Shown here: positions 24,790 through 36,142 of the stretch, in pieces
Numbering within the stretch: the first letter of the stretch is position 1
Layout: each line of letters starts with the position of its first letter
Assembly: GCA_010279815.1 (NCBI GenBank)
Contig: QEOQ01000316.1
Span: 1,182,743 to 1,246,742, forward strand
DNA: 64,000 bases
Direction of reading: 5' to 3'
Source: Brachionus plicatilis
Lineage: Eukaryota; Rotifera; Eurotatoria; Ploima; Brachionidae
The notes under the pieces: generated by a model
Told to the model about the DNA's origin: nothing
The model's input: only the letters and a program-made list of their open reading frames with translations
Databases searched by the model: none
Translations under genes and position numbers: made by a program

Positions 24790-26196
24790 TTAATTCCAAA
24801 CAACCATTTCAAATTGAGATACACTTATAAAATTCCCACTAGGTAAGACAGCCAATTGAAATATCCAGTGTTTGTGAAAAGGTGATGTAAACTTGACTGC
24901 GCCTTCATATGTATTCCAAACTTTCATTGTCATATCAAAAGAACCACTCAATAAATCACCATTGTCTAAAACATGCAGGCAATTATTTTTACAAATGATA
25001 TTCCGATGTCCATTTAAATTTTTAATCAGATTCCCAGTCAAATGATTCCAAATTTTTATGGTACCACTTTTTTCACCACTTGCCAAATAACCGTTTGCTA
25101 AGAATGCTATCGAATGAACTGGATTTTTATGAGAAATACCTCTAATTAAAGCACCATTAGAAACGTCCCATACTGCTACTGTTTTGTCTTCAGAACAACT
25201 TACCAAATTGCCATTCGGCGATTCAACTATCTGATAAACTTTATTTTTAAAATATGTGGAAAACTTTTTTTTAACAAGTCCATTTTGAGAATTTCTTATA
25301 AATATAAAAGATCCAGCAGAATATGCTAAATCATCATTTTTCAATACAATCAAGGCATCAATTAGGATCTCATTTGTTTGTATAATTTTTTTCAATGGCT
25401 CGCCATTTGTTATTTTTAAATCCCAAACTAAAAGTGTTTGGGGTTTAAATCCATGAACTTCTCTATATCCAGCAATTAAATCACCATTTGACAAATGACC
25501 GAAAACAAAAAAATAGGCATTCACATCGGGAATACTTAAATTTCTTTTAATTTTCCCTTTTTTTAAATCCCAAATTTCAATAGTTTTAAATTGACCTCTA
25601 GCTAAATCACCATTTGGCAAAGGCAAGATTCTTTGATAGCCACTGACTGAAATATTCAGCTTAACTGTACCATTGAAATAAATTGGGTTTGGAGCTGTCG
25701 ACCTTTTTTAATTAAAAAAAAAATTTTTTTGAAATCAAAATAAAATTATTTATTTAGTGCTACTCACCCATTATCTAACGTTAACATACTTGGTTTTGTT
25801 GTCTCTGAAGTTTGTAAGTTTTCTGTAGCTGAACTGCTTGTAGACGAAAGACTGTAAAGCTCAGATTTATCACAACATTGTCTGATTTCATAGTCGTCAC
25901 ATCCATCTAAATTTTCTCTATTAATGCAGAAAAACCCATAAAGTGGGACAAGCCAATTGACTTGTCCAGTTTGATTGGCGTCTATCTCCTCAACTGTTCG
26001 TGCTTGAACAACACTTGGATATTTACAACCATAATGAAAGTCGCGATACAATTCAAAATCTCCTCCGCCTGTATCTGGTGAGTCAAAATTAAACCATTTC
26101 GTCCACACATTCTTTCCATAACATACATGATCAGGTGAATCTTTTAGATTTTGACTTGTTTCATTCAGATAAGATGTATTTGAAGCTATTGATGGC
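24790..26196 (-). CDS. WxxW-domain + WD40-repeat protein (5' end missing)
   Basis: Two exons are read: 26196-25768 and 25702-24790, separated by a 65-bp intron (donor gtgagt, acceptor aaaaaag) and joining in phase to about 447 codons. The first carries a Cys-rich mucin-type WxxW module: VWTKWFNFDSPDTGGGDFE, then Cys/Trp-containing segments NWLVPLYGFFCINRE and the CDDYEIRQCC end. This is the CILP/mucin module of secreted proteins. After a Ser/Thr-rich linker, the second exon encodes about seven WD40-like blades, each with an 'NGDL' turn and an IWN/VWD end (SPNGNLVSCSEDKTVAVWD, LDNGDLLSGSFDMTMKVWN). It ends in MVVWN. The upstream exon must end after two bases of a codon; I could not locate it, so the signal peptide is unseen. 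Extracellular location is inferred from the WxxW module. The ligand is unknown. Confidence 0.75.
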
Positions 26197-27744
26197 CTTT
26201 TTGAGAAAATTATTTATTATTTCATTATTGTTATTTTACCTAACTAGAGATATATTTTTAAAATCTCTTTTAAAATTAATAAATAAAAATTAAAAAAAAA
26301 ATCAATTTTTAAAAATTCTTAATTTTTTTAAAATTCTTTGTTTTAATTTTTTTTAATTTTAAAAAGCAAAACTAATTAAGTTTCTATCGCGGAACACATC
26401 CATTTTAGAACAATCAGAAAAATAAAAAATAAATTTGAAAACTGACTTTTAAAGAATTTTAAATTAAGCACTTATTCTGATAAACTGATACCTGAATTTA
26501 ATTTCTGCCAAAACTCTGCAAGTCTTTTAATAGTTTATTTTATGCTACTTAAATTTCATCAGAACACTTATTCAATTTTTCAATTTATTTAAGCTAATTC
26601 CACTCAATTCAATTCAATTTTTTACAAAAATGATGACCTAGTCTTCAATTTGGTAAAAAGTAAATAACTAAAACTACATAAAACATTTATATAGGTGAAT
26701 ATAAATTTTTTAAAAATAAAACTTTTTTTATCAATATATATATTATTTATCAAAAGATAAATATTGGATGTATTTAATATATTCAAAAATGTGAAAAAGT
26801 CCAGTATAAAAATATTTCCAAAATTTAAAAAAATAAAAAGATTTTAAGGTAAAGAAATCAAATTTTCAAATAAACCATATTTTGACTGTAAGTACAACGT
26901 TGTCATTTGAGATAAAATAAAGGGATCCGGGGCGTAGCCTTGGGTTAGGGAATTTTGTTCAGCAAAAATAATGAGCGTAATATCTTAAATATTATTTAAA
27001 TACTTCCTCTGAAATTTTAAAAAGTGAAACAGGAATCTAAATATTGAACATCAGAAAATTTAAAATTATAGAATAGTTAAAAAATTTGAATATTTTAATA
27101 GTTGAAAAATTGAAAATTAGAATAAATGAATTTAAACTAAATATATACAAATAATCAAAAAATGGTAATTTTAAAATTGAATAAAAAAAAAAGTTGCCTT
27201 TAAATCATATTTTATGTAAGCCTTATAAAATATGCTGACAAATATATCTAAAGGTTTATTTAGTCTAGGAGGTTGGCGAAAGTTATTTGAAAATTTAGAA
27301 TAAAATAAATTTATCTAAGAAATCATAGCATTTGATATCAAATTTAGTGCAAATAAACAACTAATTATGGTTTTGTTTTCGATAAAAATTTATCAAATGT
27401 TCATCTCCTTTTCAGCATTAGAATAAGATAAAGTTTAAAAATTTCTTTTTATAAACATAATTTTATAACTCGTTTGCATCTCGAAGACTTTTGAGGGATT
27501 AAGGAAACAAGAATAATTGAAAAATTATGATAGATATTTAAAATTTAAAGAAAATCACCCATCTAATATTGAACTTATATTGTATTTTATTAATGTTTTC
27601 AAAATTTTCATTTTTTTACGTTACTTTATAAAAAAAGCTATCAAATAAGAAGTTCTTTTTTTAATAAATTCAAATTGTAAAATTATAAACTAATCGAAAA
27701 TTCTCTATAAAGCAAGTATTATTTGGAATGTTTTCTTTATCTTT
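26197..27744. other. Probably 5' introns of the WxxW/WD40 gene
   Basis: AT-rich with no exon that I can defend. The acceptor at 26198-26197 shows that the gene starts further right. A frame at 27769-27969 on the minus strand begins with a hydrophobic, signal-like segment (MFYSKIMFFLIFFVHT), but its donors do not match the required phase, so it is not assigned. Confidence 0.35.
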
Positions 27745-27802
27745 ATGGGTGAAATTACACAAATTTATTTAATTTCTCATAAATTTGTGTAATTTCACCC
27801 AT
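27745..27802. repeat. Perfect 24-bp hairpin
   Basis: Arm 27745-27768 (atgggtgaaattacac...) is exactly complementary to 27779-27802, with a 10-base loop (ttaatttctc). No mismatch in 24 pairs, in DNA where other inverted repeats have decayed. Confidence 0.85.
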
Positions 27803-28000
27803 TTTTTGGAAAATAAAAAATCCTTTGTTGTTCTATAGATCTCATTTTCTTGACAATAATCAAAAAAATAAAAATAATACTGCGAAGATGTTGTGGAATA
27901 TGTTGACTGAGTGGTTTGTGTCGTATGCACAAAAAAAATTAAAAAAAACATAATTTTGGAATAAAACATTTCTTTAGCTATGAGAATATTTAAAATTTTG

Positions 28001-28021
28001 AATATATATATATATATATAA
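28001..28021. repeat. (TA)n microsatellite
   Basis: About ten TA units, followed by the two-exon Cys-rich fragment on the plus strand. Confidence 0.9.
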
Positions 28022-28192
28022 GAAATTTATTAAGGAATTCATCTGTGATTTTCCCTTTCACCATTTTCCTTTCATTGTGAGATTTATCAGTTTAGTCTAT
28101 CAAAAATTGAGTTTTTTTAACATTTTTTTAATTTTAAAAATTTTAAAGATGATATTTTTGTGTCCCTTTGGGTTTAACAAATTATGGAAAAG

Positions 28193-28498
28193 AATGCGAG
28201 CCAAATGGACAAGGTTCTACACCTGTGGACCCGACAATATGCACCGTTTCTTGTCCCTCGTCTTCTACATTAATTGGGCAAGAACGGTGTTCAACATCAG
28301 CGTTTCGTTTTTTAATGGGTAATATTTTAGTTTTATTTTTTTATAATAATATAAATTTTAATGTGCTTAAAAATGTAATTTTATTTATTGAAAAAATATG
28401 AAAAAAAAGCAGAATGTGTGGATGGAATTCCCCAAGATCTTTATAAGTCGAGTTTTAAAAACTTTAGTTTTTTTTCTCCTATTTGTAAATTGAATTAA
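28193..28498 (+). pseudogene. Possible two-exon Cys-rich gene fragment
   Basis: The first piece (28193-28318) reads CEPNGQGSTPVDPTICTVSC and continues to CSTSAFRFLM. It ends in a plausible donor (atgg|gtaata). The second begins after tgaaaaaaaagcag at 28413 and joins in phase as ECVDGIPQDLYK before a stop at 28496-28498. The clear codon bias and five cysteines in the first ~45 residues look like part of an extracellular module, but I recognise no family. The acceptor of the first piece is poor and there is no start codon or signal peptide upstream. It may be a fragment, a pseudogene or the 3' end of a gene whose other exons I cannot see. Confidence 0.35.
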
Positions 28499-29331
28499 CT
28501 GATATATTTTATGTTTCTCATAAATTCAGCAGCTTATCAATTTTCTGAAAAATACATATGACTGTGTAAGTTTGTTAAAATAACTAAAATTGTAAATTCT
28601 CATTTTTTTAGACCTCAAATAAGCTTTTTCAAATAATTGTTTCTAAATTTTCTGGGGAAAAAATTTTTTAAAGTGGAATTTGAAAACTTAACAACATAAA
28701 ACAAGTAAACCGTAAATTTTTTGATTTAAAGTCTGATCTAGCAAATTTAAAAAAAAATTTAAAGGGTTTGCTCGGACATAGAAAAAAAAAGTCCGGACTT
28801 GGACTTGACTTGAGACTTGTGACTTTTAAACAACTTTGATTTTATCAAAAAATTGTATTCCGAATAATATTTGAACCATTTGTATTAGAATTTAAGGTTG
28901 GTCAGGTTAGTTATCCTAATTTCATTTAAAAATATTCACATTACAATACTCTTTGATTTTCACATATTATTAATATGCAAAAATTTCATTTCAATTAAAA
29001 GTTATTAATTAGTTTTTTGATGGCTCGTCAAGTTCAAAAGTAAATCGAAAATAAAATATGTATCTAAGATAAATAAATTGAATGACTGATTTTAAAAAAA
29101 AAATATTTAGAGATATTTTTATTTCTTTATAACAAAGTTAGAACGAACAATATTATTTGATGGAAACAAATTAATAATAAAATAATAAAAGCCTTAAAAT
29201 AACGCGTTATAGGCTTTAAAAAAATAATAAAAAAAAATAAAAAAATTAAAGCTTTAAATTTCTCATTATAAAGACAAATTTAAAAGAAAAGCTATTTCTT
29301 TTTGATCTTAATTTAAGTTGGATTGATAGTG
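28499..29331. other. Intergenic with a GACTTG mini-repeat
   Basis: Near 28788-28830 the motif gacttg/aagtcc recurs (gtccggacttggacttgact, then tgagacttgtgac). The rest is A/T runs. The region after 29160 is the 3' flank of the small Gly/Met-rich gene. Confidence 0.45.
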
Positions 29332-29568
29332 TTAGCACATGCGATACTGTGAAGCGCCATAAGAGCCTGGGTAACCCATGCCCATGCCCATGCCTGTTCC
29401 GTAGCCTGGCTGCATCATGGACTGACCATATCCACCAAAGCCTCCATACATTTGTCCCATACCTTGCGAACCAAAGCCATATGGAGATGACATAGCGCCA
29501 AAACTGGGCTGACACGGATTAACTGCTGGCACGCATGCTTGTCTTCTTCGGCTTGCTCTACAACCCAT
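29332..29568 (-). CDS. 78-aa Gly/Met/Tyr-rich protein with acylation-type N-terminus
   Basis: Not recognised. The frame begins MGCRASRRRQACVPAVNPC, giving Gly2, Cys3 and Ser6. That fits the N-myristoylation consensus with an adjacent palmitoylatable Cys, followed by a basic patch (RASRRR) that would favour membrane binding. The rest is low complexity, rich in Gly, Met, Tyr, Ser and Gln, with a GMGMGMGY stretch and a final QYRMC. No signal peptide or TM. Composition is clearly more G/C-rich than its surroundings, and codons are used consistently, which supports a real single-exon gene. The ATG is preceded by aataagaa. It could be a small membrane-anchored or structural protein; function unknown. 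Confidence 0.6.
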   Translation of the reverse strand: MGCRASRRRQACVPAVNPCQPSFGAMSSPYGFGSQGMGQMYGGFGGYGQSMMQPGYGTGMGMGMGYPGSYGASQYRMC

Positions 29569-30563
29569 TTCTTATTAAAATTTTCTTTACTAATAAATTT
29601 TCTAAAATAAAAATGTTTTTTATAGATATATACAAAATTGCATTAGAATTTATATAGTCAAAATAGGAGACCAACATTTGGAAAAATACCCGATTCGATT
29701 AAAAATTAAAATTAAAATTGTTTTTTTTTCTGGCTTTATTAGTGAACCGATGATTTAAAAAAACATAGTCATCAATCAATCAAGCGTTTCCATAAGGACT
29801 ACAACTAGTTGAGCAATAAAATTGTATTTAATTTTGAATAAGACCTTAGGCATTGTCTCATTTTTATACAAAACAATTACAACTTTTTCTCGATTCAATA
29901 CCAGGCCAAACGAAAACTTCACATGGTCCAGGGTTATGCAACTACTAGATACTAATTGTGTTTGTGTATCCGTGTTTCTCAATTTTTTTTACAACAAAAA
30001 AATAATTTACTTCAAGTAATTAATTGTCATTTGATACAAGATAATTAGCTTTTTATTTGATTCTAATGTACTTTCTCTTTAATAAATTTAAATAAAATTT
30101 TTTGTTTTTTTAAACTACAATACTACAAATATCTTCAGGACCACAAAGACCTAGTTTAAATTTACACTTGATTATTGATAGATTTTGCTCTAAATGATAA
30201 ATGTCCGTAAAAAGAGTTTTAATTAATATTTTTCTAAATCAGAAAGCAAATTAATTGTTTTTTTATTTCTTGAAAAAATAAAAACTTCGCCTCGAGTTTT
30301 CTTCACTTGATCTAAGATGGGTTTTGAAAAATCACGATACCAATTTTTTTTTTTTTGGTGTACAAAAAAGATAAATTTAAAAAAAATACCAAATTCCAGT
30401 TTATTACTAAATATAAATCAGCCTTAAATAAATATTTTAAGAGAATACTTTCATGTCTAAAAATACTATTAAATTTCACAACAAAAAATTTTATTGTTTA
30501 AAAAAAAAATTTATTTAATTTTATTTAATTTTAATTTCTCATTTAATCAAAATCAACAATTTA
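29569..30563. other. Intergenic, no gene seen
   Basis: A more complex stretch near 29760-29990 has short frames on both strands without recognisable content. The remainder is AT-rich and includes the 3' flank of the CCDC157 gene. Confidence 0.4.
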
Positions 30564-33500
30564 TCAATTGGTACAATAGAGTTTATGAATATCCAAATTT
30601 TTAATATCTTCATAAGATTTATCACAAATATCACATTTATAAGTTGTTTTTTCACCTGTACCAGTCTTTCTGCCACTAGCTGGCGGTCTGCTTCTGGAAC
30701 TGTCCAATTTTTTATTTGAATTTTTATTTGTAGAACTATTAGACCGTGCTGAATTGGCAGAGTTTATTCGTCTGCCTTTTCCTACAACAACCTCCATATT
30801 TTTGTCTGGTGGAGGTATTGGTGGAGTTTTGATTTTAGAGCGGTTCGAGTGCTGCGAAAGACGGCTGTGACTTGTCATTGAACTAGTGCTTGGACAAAAA
30901 AGATATGGATTGGAGTCTTTGGAGCCACGGCGGCTATTTTTTCCAACTAAAGAGAAATCGGAATTTTCAACTTTGAGCTCAGTGCCTCTGGAAATTTGGT
31001 TTAGTTTTTCCAAATAGTTTTGATCAGACTGTCTTTTATCCTTTAAAAAATCGAATTCTTCGTCAGATTCGTTTTCTATTTTAGCTTTGACAGATTCTTC
31101 TTGGTGCCAATATTTTTTAGAGCTGTTCAATATGGTCTCATGATATTTCTCGGTAGCTATTTCCTCCTTAGTATCATTCTCAAACTCGTTTTCTAATTTA
31201 TAAAATGGCACTGGTCTGGCATAAGAGTATTTTTCTTCTTTAGGACTTTCTAGCACCGATTGAGACCGGGACGAGCTTTCAGTCGGCTTCATGAAATAAT
31301 TTTTGTCTTCCAAAGATGAACCTACATTGTCGCATTCATTATTTGCCAAAGTTTGGTTCAATTTATTTATTGAGTTTTCAAGCTTATCATTCAATTTTTC
31401 AAGTAGACCTATTCTGTGTTTATTTGCCCTAATCTGATTCTGCATGTCCTCTACTACATTAAGATCATCATCATTAAGCTGTTCCAAAGGCCCATACAAA
31501 TCCGGATACCTAATCAACATAGTCTCATTATCTCTTAGTTTTTTAACTTCTTGTTTTAATTTCTCCAAAGAACTTTGAAGAATTTCATTTTCGTATTTTA
31601 AATTTTGAATTGTATTCTCTTTAGACTTTAAAGAGTCGATTAGCTGATGCTTTTCTTCGTCAAAATAATCAACTTTTTTCTTTAAACTGTCTCGTTCTGC
31701 GGATGTTTTATCCAAAAACTCGGTCATAGACTCCAGTTTAAGTCGAAGACTCTAAAATTAAAATAATTTTAATTTAATTTTTTTCCTGTTTTCAAATACT
31801 TGTTCAGAGCCAGTTAATTCTTCTAATTTTGAAGATTCTGTTTTTAATTCAGATGTTTTATCGCTCAATTCTCGCTTTAATAAATCAATTTCTTTATTTA
31901 AAGACAATTTTTCTTCTTCTAATTTAACAATTTTAAGTCGATTTTCAGTGCTTGTATTTACCTCGGTTGTCAAAATTTTGTTTGTTTCGGCTAATTAAAA
32001 ATTTTAATAAAAAAAATTATTTTTTTAGCGGATTTCTAAAATTGGTGGTATCATCAGAAAATTAATAAAAAATTTTTTTAAAAACTTTGTTTAGCTAAAT
32101 AAAATTTAAAATTAAAAAAAAAAATCACAAATCTGCAATAAAAATTTGATAATCAACATTGCCCCAATCTTTTTATAAACTAAAAAAATACAAAATAAAA
32201 TTTTTTTAAGAGAATTTAAAATCTGCTGCATTAAAAAAATTTTTAAAAAATGAAAAAAAAATATGTTTAGCTAAATGAAATTTTAAAACTTTAAATTTAT
32301 TCTTATTTTTTGGAAAGAATTATTATCGAAATCCGCGTTCAAATTTTCCCGACATAGCTTCATTCTTTAGGGAAAAAAAAATTGGATTAGAAATAATTTT
32401 TTTTTAAAGAAAATATACAAAATCCGCTTTTTTTTTCTCTTAAAAAAATTATATGAGGCAAAAATAATCTTTAATTTTCAAGAATGATAAATTTAGAAAT
32501 CCGCGGTAATATTTGGAAAATTTTAAACCGACTTAATTCGACAACAATTTTTTCGTTATTATCATACAAATTTTTGAGATTTTGATTTTTTTCCTCTAAA
32601 TTGGACACAGCTATTTTTAAACTTTTAATTTCGGCCTCATGATTAGAGACTTTTTTCTGCATTTCGGACTTGGTGTCGCTAATTTTTTTCTCATATTGTT
32701 TGACAATAATCTCTCTCGTATCTTTTTCCTCTTTCAGTTCTTTTTTGATTTCTTTTTCTGTTTGATTTAATTTTTTTATAATTTCTTCATTGTCATTTAG
32801 TTTCGATTTTAGAAGCTCATTATTTTTGGACAAAAATTCGATCTGCTTGGATATTTTGGAAAAATCCTTATCTTGTTCGGCAAGCCATCTTTCCAAATCG
32901 GCACCACTCAGCCATCCGCCTACCAACTGATTAGCCATCAAACTAGCTCGATATTTTCCCACCTGAGACTGAATGTTTTGATAATGACAGATATTAATTA
33001 TTTGATCGGCATTTTGCTTCAAATTTGTCTGCACTTTGGCACAGGATTCACATGGAACGAAAGCAGTTTCGTTTGTTTGCACACTTTTGTTGCTTACCTC
33101 ATCGGCTATAGACCTTGCCGAACTGGACTGTTTCGGTTGTTTCTCAATTTGAACTGACTTAACAGGCTCTTTTGATTTTCGGATTTCTTGGGAATTTTTT
33201 TTTACCCCATTAGATTTTATCTAAAATTAAATTGATTTGAAAATAAATTAAATTTTTACTCAAGTTAATTTAAAATTTACCTGATTACCAAGTTGGCGAT
33301 ATGAACTGCACAAACTGGTATATTTGTTCCAGTATTTTTTAATAGAAAGACCGGCACTGAGTCTATTTATTTTGGAACTTGATGCAGTTGGTTCATGAGA
33401 CAGAGTTTGTTCTGCAAAGTTGGTAGATAAGTATATCAATAGAAGCAACCTGTCTATTATTAGTTCTAGTAGAGAATAGTGGGCTATTTGGTTATCGACT

Positions 33501-33743
33501 TCATCGTCGCCATGACAATATCTTTCCAAAAGCTCATCAATGCTCAATTCAGATGCTAGTTTGTCTGGACTTTTCCAAGAATAGCATCTTTAAGAAATAA
33601 ATTAATTATTTTGAATTTTATTTTCTTCTAATTTACTTAATAGGACCAGAGCGTACAATTATTTCGTCTATAGTTTGCTGAATGTCGCTCAAGTCAGACC
33701 TCAAAGTGTCGATGCAGGATGCATCACCAAGCAGAAATGCCAT
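30564..33743 (-). CDS. CCDC157: Coiled-coil domain-containing protein 157 homologue
   Basis: Five exons: 33743-33637, 33587-33281, 33220-32533, 31990-31800 and 31751-30564. Joined length is 2,481 nt (826 aa; human about 750). The N-terminus MAFLLGDASCIDTLRSDLSD...RSGPIKCYSWKSPDKLA matches the conserved CCDC157 start (MAHLLGSQAC...GPVRFPSWKFPD). The LLELIIDRLLLLI helix and IRYPDLYGPLEQLNDDD also fit. The middle (about residues 210-500) is a long coiled coil. The C-terminus ends with a C2HC finger (YKCDICDKSYEDIKNLDIHKLYC: C-x2-C-x12-H-x3-C). Vertebrate CCDC157 is linked to the Golgi and to sperm formation. Introns are 49, 60, 542 and 48 bp; the 542-bp one is AT-rich and repetitive and its donor (aa|gtcggt) is the least certain join. 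An X-box lies about 105 bp upstream. Confidence 0.85.
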
Positions 33744-33847
33744 TTGAATTTAATTCAAGAAATTTTTTTGTCGGCTAGCTGATATTTGGAATAATTTTTG
33801 ACTCATTAGACAAGTTAATAAATTTCAAATTTTTTCCATTAAAACTT

Positions 33848-33862
33848 GTTGCTATTGGCAAC
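33848..33862. promoter_or_regulatory. X-box (RFX site) upstream of CCDC157
   Basis: GTTGCTATTGGCAAC, two RFX half-sites with a 3-bp spacer, within a longer perfect palindrome (cttgttgc tattg gcaacaag, 33845-33865). It lies 105 bp before the CCDC157 start codon, the usual distance for functional X-boxes of ciliary genes. Suggests RFX-dependent, ciliated-cell or sperm expression. Confidence 0.6.
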
Positions 33863-33865
33863 AAG

Positions 33866-35843
33866 TGCAAAATGTTGCACTAATTTGTCCTATAAAAAAA
33901 AATAAAAAAAAAAAATTTAAATTTAGTTTTATTTATATTTTAAAAATTGGAAATAATTTTAATTTTTTTTCATAAAATCAAAGAAAATTAAAAAAAAAAA
34001 TTAACATCATTGAGATTTCTTTTTCCAGAAGAATATTTCAATCGAAGGATAAAAGAATTCAAATCTGGAGAAAAGCTTTAGAAAAAGCTATGAAAATAGA
34101 TTAATATATTTGTCTAAAAATTGATTGATTAAAATGATAAAAGGCCAAAAGTTTAAGAATAAAACTCAATTTAAAAAAAATTGGCATTTAATTTTACCAA
34201 AAATTGTTGCTATAAAATTGATTTTTTTATGAATTTTGAAAAATTTCAAATAAACTATATTCCTATAGACAATTTTGAAATTCTTTTTACATCTTACAAT
34301 TAACTAGAAAATATTTTGTGTTCATTCACAATTCAGAGACAGACAAGGGCGAGTTAAAAAGCTTTTTTTTTGTAAAATTTAACGAACAAAAATAGATTTC
34401 ATGAATTAAGATAAAATCTTGATTATAAAAATGAAAATTTTTAAATTTTTTTATTATTTTTCAAAATAATTCTTTTTTATTAAGCAATTAATTAAATTTT
34501 TTAGACTATAAGTTTGTAAATTATTAAATTTAGGAATATTACATATATATATATTTCCTTATAATTTTCAACTCAACTGAATTTGCCGAAAAGAGAGCGA
34601 TCGATCTCCAAGCGGCTTACCGACGGAAGTTGGTTATTTTGATTTTAAAAAAATATAATGTTCACATAATTTTCAAGGGTATTTGTTTCAACATACATTA
34701 CATTACAAAACTTTACATTACAAATAAAATCTTTTAAAGATTCAGTAATTTAATCTTAAATACTTTTATTATTTTTTTATGATAATGAAATCTGTTCTGC
34801 ATATAATTTAAATCAAAAAATCAAAAAATATTAACAAAAATAATTAAAAAAATATAATTTAATTAAATATTTAATTAAAAAAATACAGATTTCATTATTA
34901 TAAAAAAATTAAGTATTTTAAATTAAATTGCTGAATGTTCACATAATTTTCAATGACTATATATATTCAATTTTTTTCTGATTATTGTTGAGGCTTTTAA
35001 AGTATAAATCTTACACATTTAAAAAAAAAACATGAAAAAAGTATCGAAATTTTATTTCGATTAATTATTTAATAATTTCAAGACTTATTTATTACTTTAG
35101 CATAATTTTGGCTAGACTTTCTTTTATTATTATATTTCTGGATGCTTTTATAATTTATTGCTATTTTGGAACTAAGATTCATTCACAACTATTTTATTTA
35201 AAAGAAAATATTTAATTTTTTAGAATTTATTTTAATTTTTTAAATTATCAATTGTAAAAATGCGAGAATTTTTTATGCTTTAAACTTTTTTTTATGTTAA
35301 AATTATTCTATGTTTTTCAGTTTTTATAAATGTTCGATATGTTAGAATCGTTTGATAAAAATTATTACATCATAAAAATATTTTTAAGTATGTTAGCAAT
35401 ACTAAAAAGTATTTTGCGAATGTGGACCCAATTTTCAATGGTGTTATTTGGAAAAAAATTTGGAAAAAAAAATTAATTAATTTAATTAATGAGTCCAGGT
35501 CCTGTAAATCTTATAAAAAATTTGTTAAAAAATCAAAGAAGAGATTAGAAAAAAAATGTCAGAATTATTTTTTTCTATTATACTAAAATACAAATTTAAT
35601 TAGAAAAAGAAAATTATTTTTTTGGGAACAAGGCTAATTTTTAAGTAATTGAAAAAAGGAAATTTATCTCAAGAATTTAATTTGAATTATGCAAAAAAAT
35701 CAACGCCAAAAAAATATCCAAGACCATATTCAAAAATCTCGAATAAATTTTTTTCTCAAAAACTCTTTTTTTCTAATTTATAAATAAATTATCCTGCAAA
35801 TTAAAAAATAATTTATCTAAATGATATAAAAATAATCTAAACT
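33866..35843. other. Intergenic with an inverted repeat
   Basis: A fold-back at about 34745-34933 pairs cagtaatttaatcttaaata with its near complement ending at 34930, and tgataatgaaatctg with cagatttcattatta. It is bracketed by direct copies of aatgttcacataattttcaa (34659 and 34935), possibly a duplicated target. Otherwise AT-rich and empty. Confidence 0.5.
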
Positions 35844-36107
35844 TCACTTGATTCTTTTAAATTTTTGTAAAAATTGTATTTTAAGATGCTCAATAAATTT
35901 ATTATCTTTGAAGTAGGTCGAGCTTGGCACGGTCCAGCACTCAAGCAAAATTCTGATCAACTTTTTTAAGTCCTCTTCTTCTTCGACCCACATTTTATGA
36001 AGACAAAATTTACAGCCCCTTTTAAAAACGACATCTTTCTCGAATAAAATAAAGCAAAATATTTTAAGAATTAGATGCCAAATATTTAGATTTTTTAAAA
36101 ATTTTAA
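35844..36107 (-). CDS. Possible unassigned coding exon
   Basis: A minus-strand open stretch of about 88 codons without an early ATG, ending in a stop at 35846-35844. Its middle has real coding character: FKRGCKFCLHKMWVEEEEDL, then KKLIRILLECWTVPSS. The pattern hydrophobic-x-LLECW is faintly like the last helix of protein kinases, but key neighbouring residues are absent, so this is only a suggestion. It lies divergently next to the CASC3-like gene at 36143, with 35 bp between. It may be an exon of a gene whose other parts I cannot see, or a pseudogene. Confidence 0.3.
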   Translation of the reverse strand, partial: LKFLKNLNIWHLILKIFCFILFEKDVVFKRGCKFCLHKMWVEEEEDLKKLIRILLECWTVPSSTYFKDNKFIEHLKIQFLQKFKRIK

Positions 36108-36142
36108 ATCAAGTCAAGAGAGTTGATAGATCAGTTGGCAAC

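Noticed and set aside
27769..27969. Signal-peptide-like frame as first exon of the WxxW/WD40 gene
   Set aside because: Orientation fits, but available donors leave phase 0 or 1, while the next exon needs two bases carried over. It also overlaps the hairpin.
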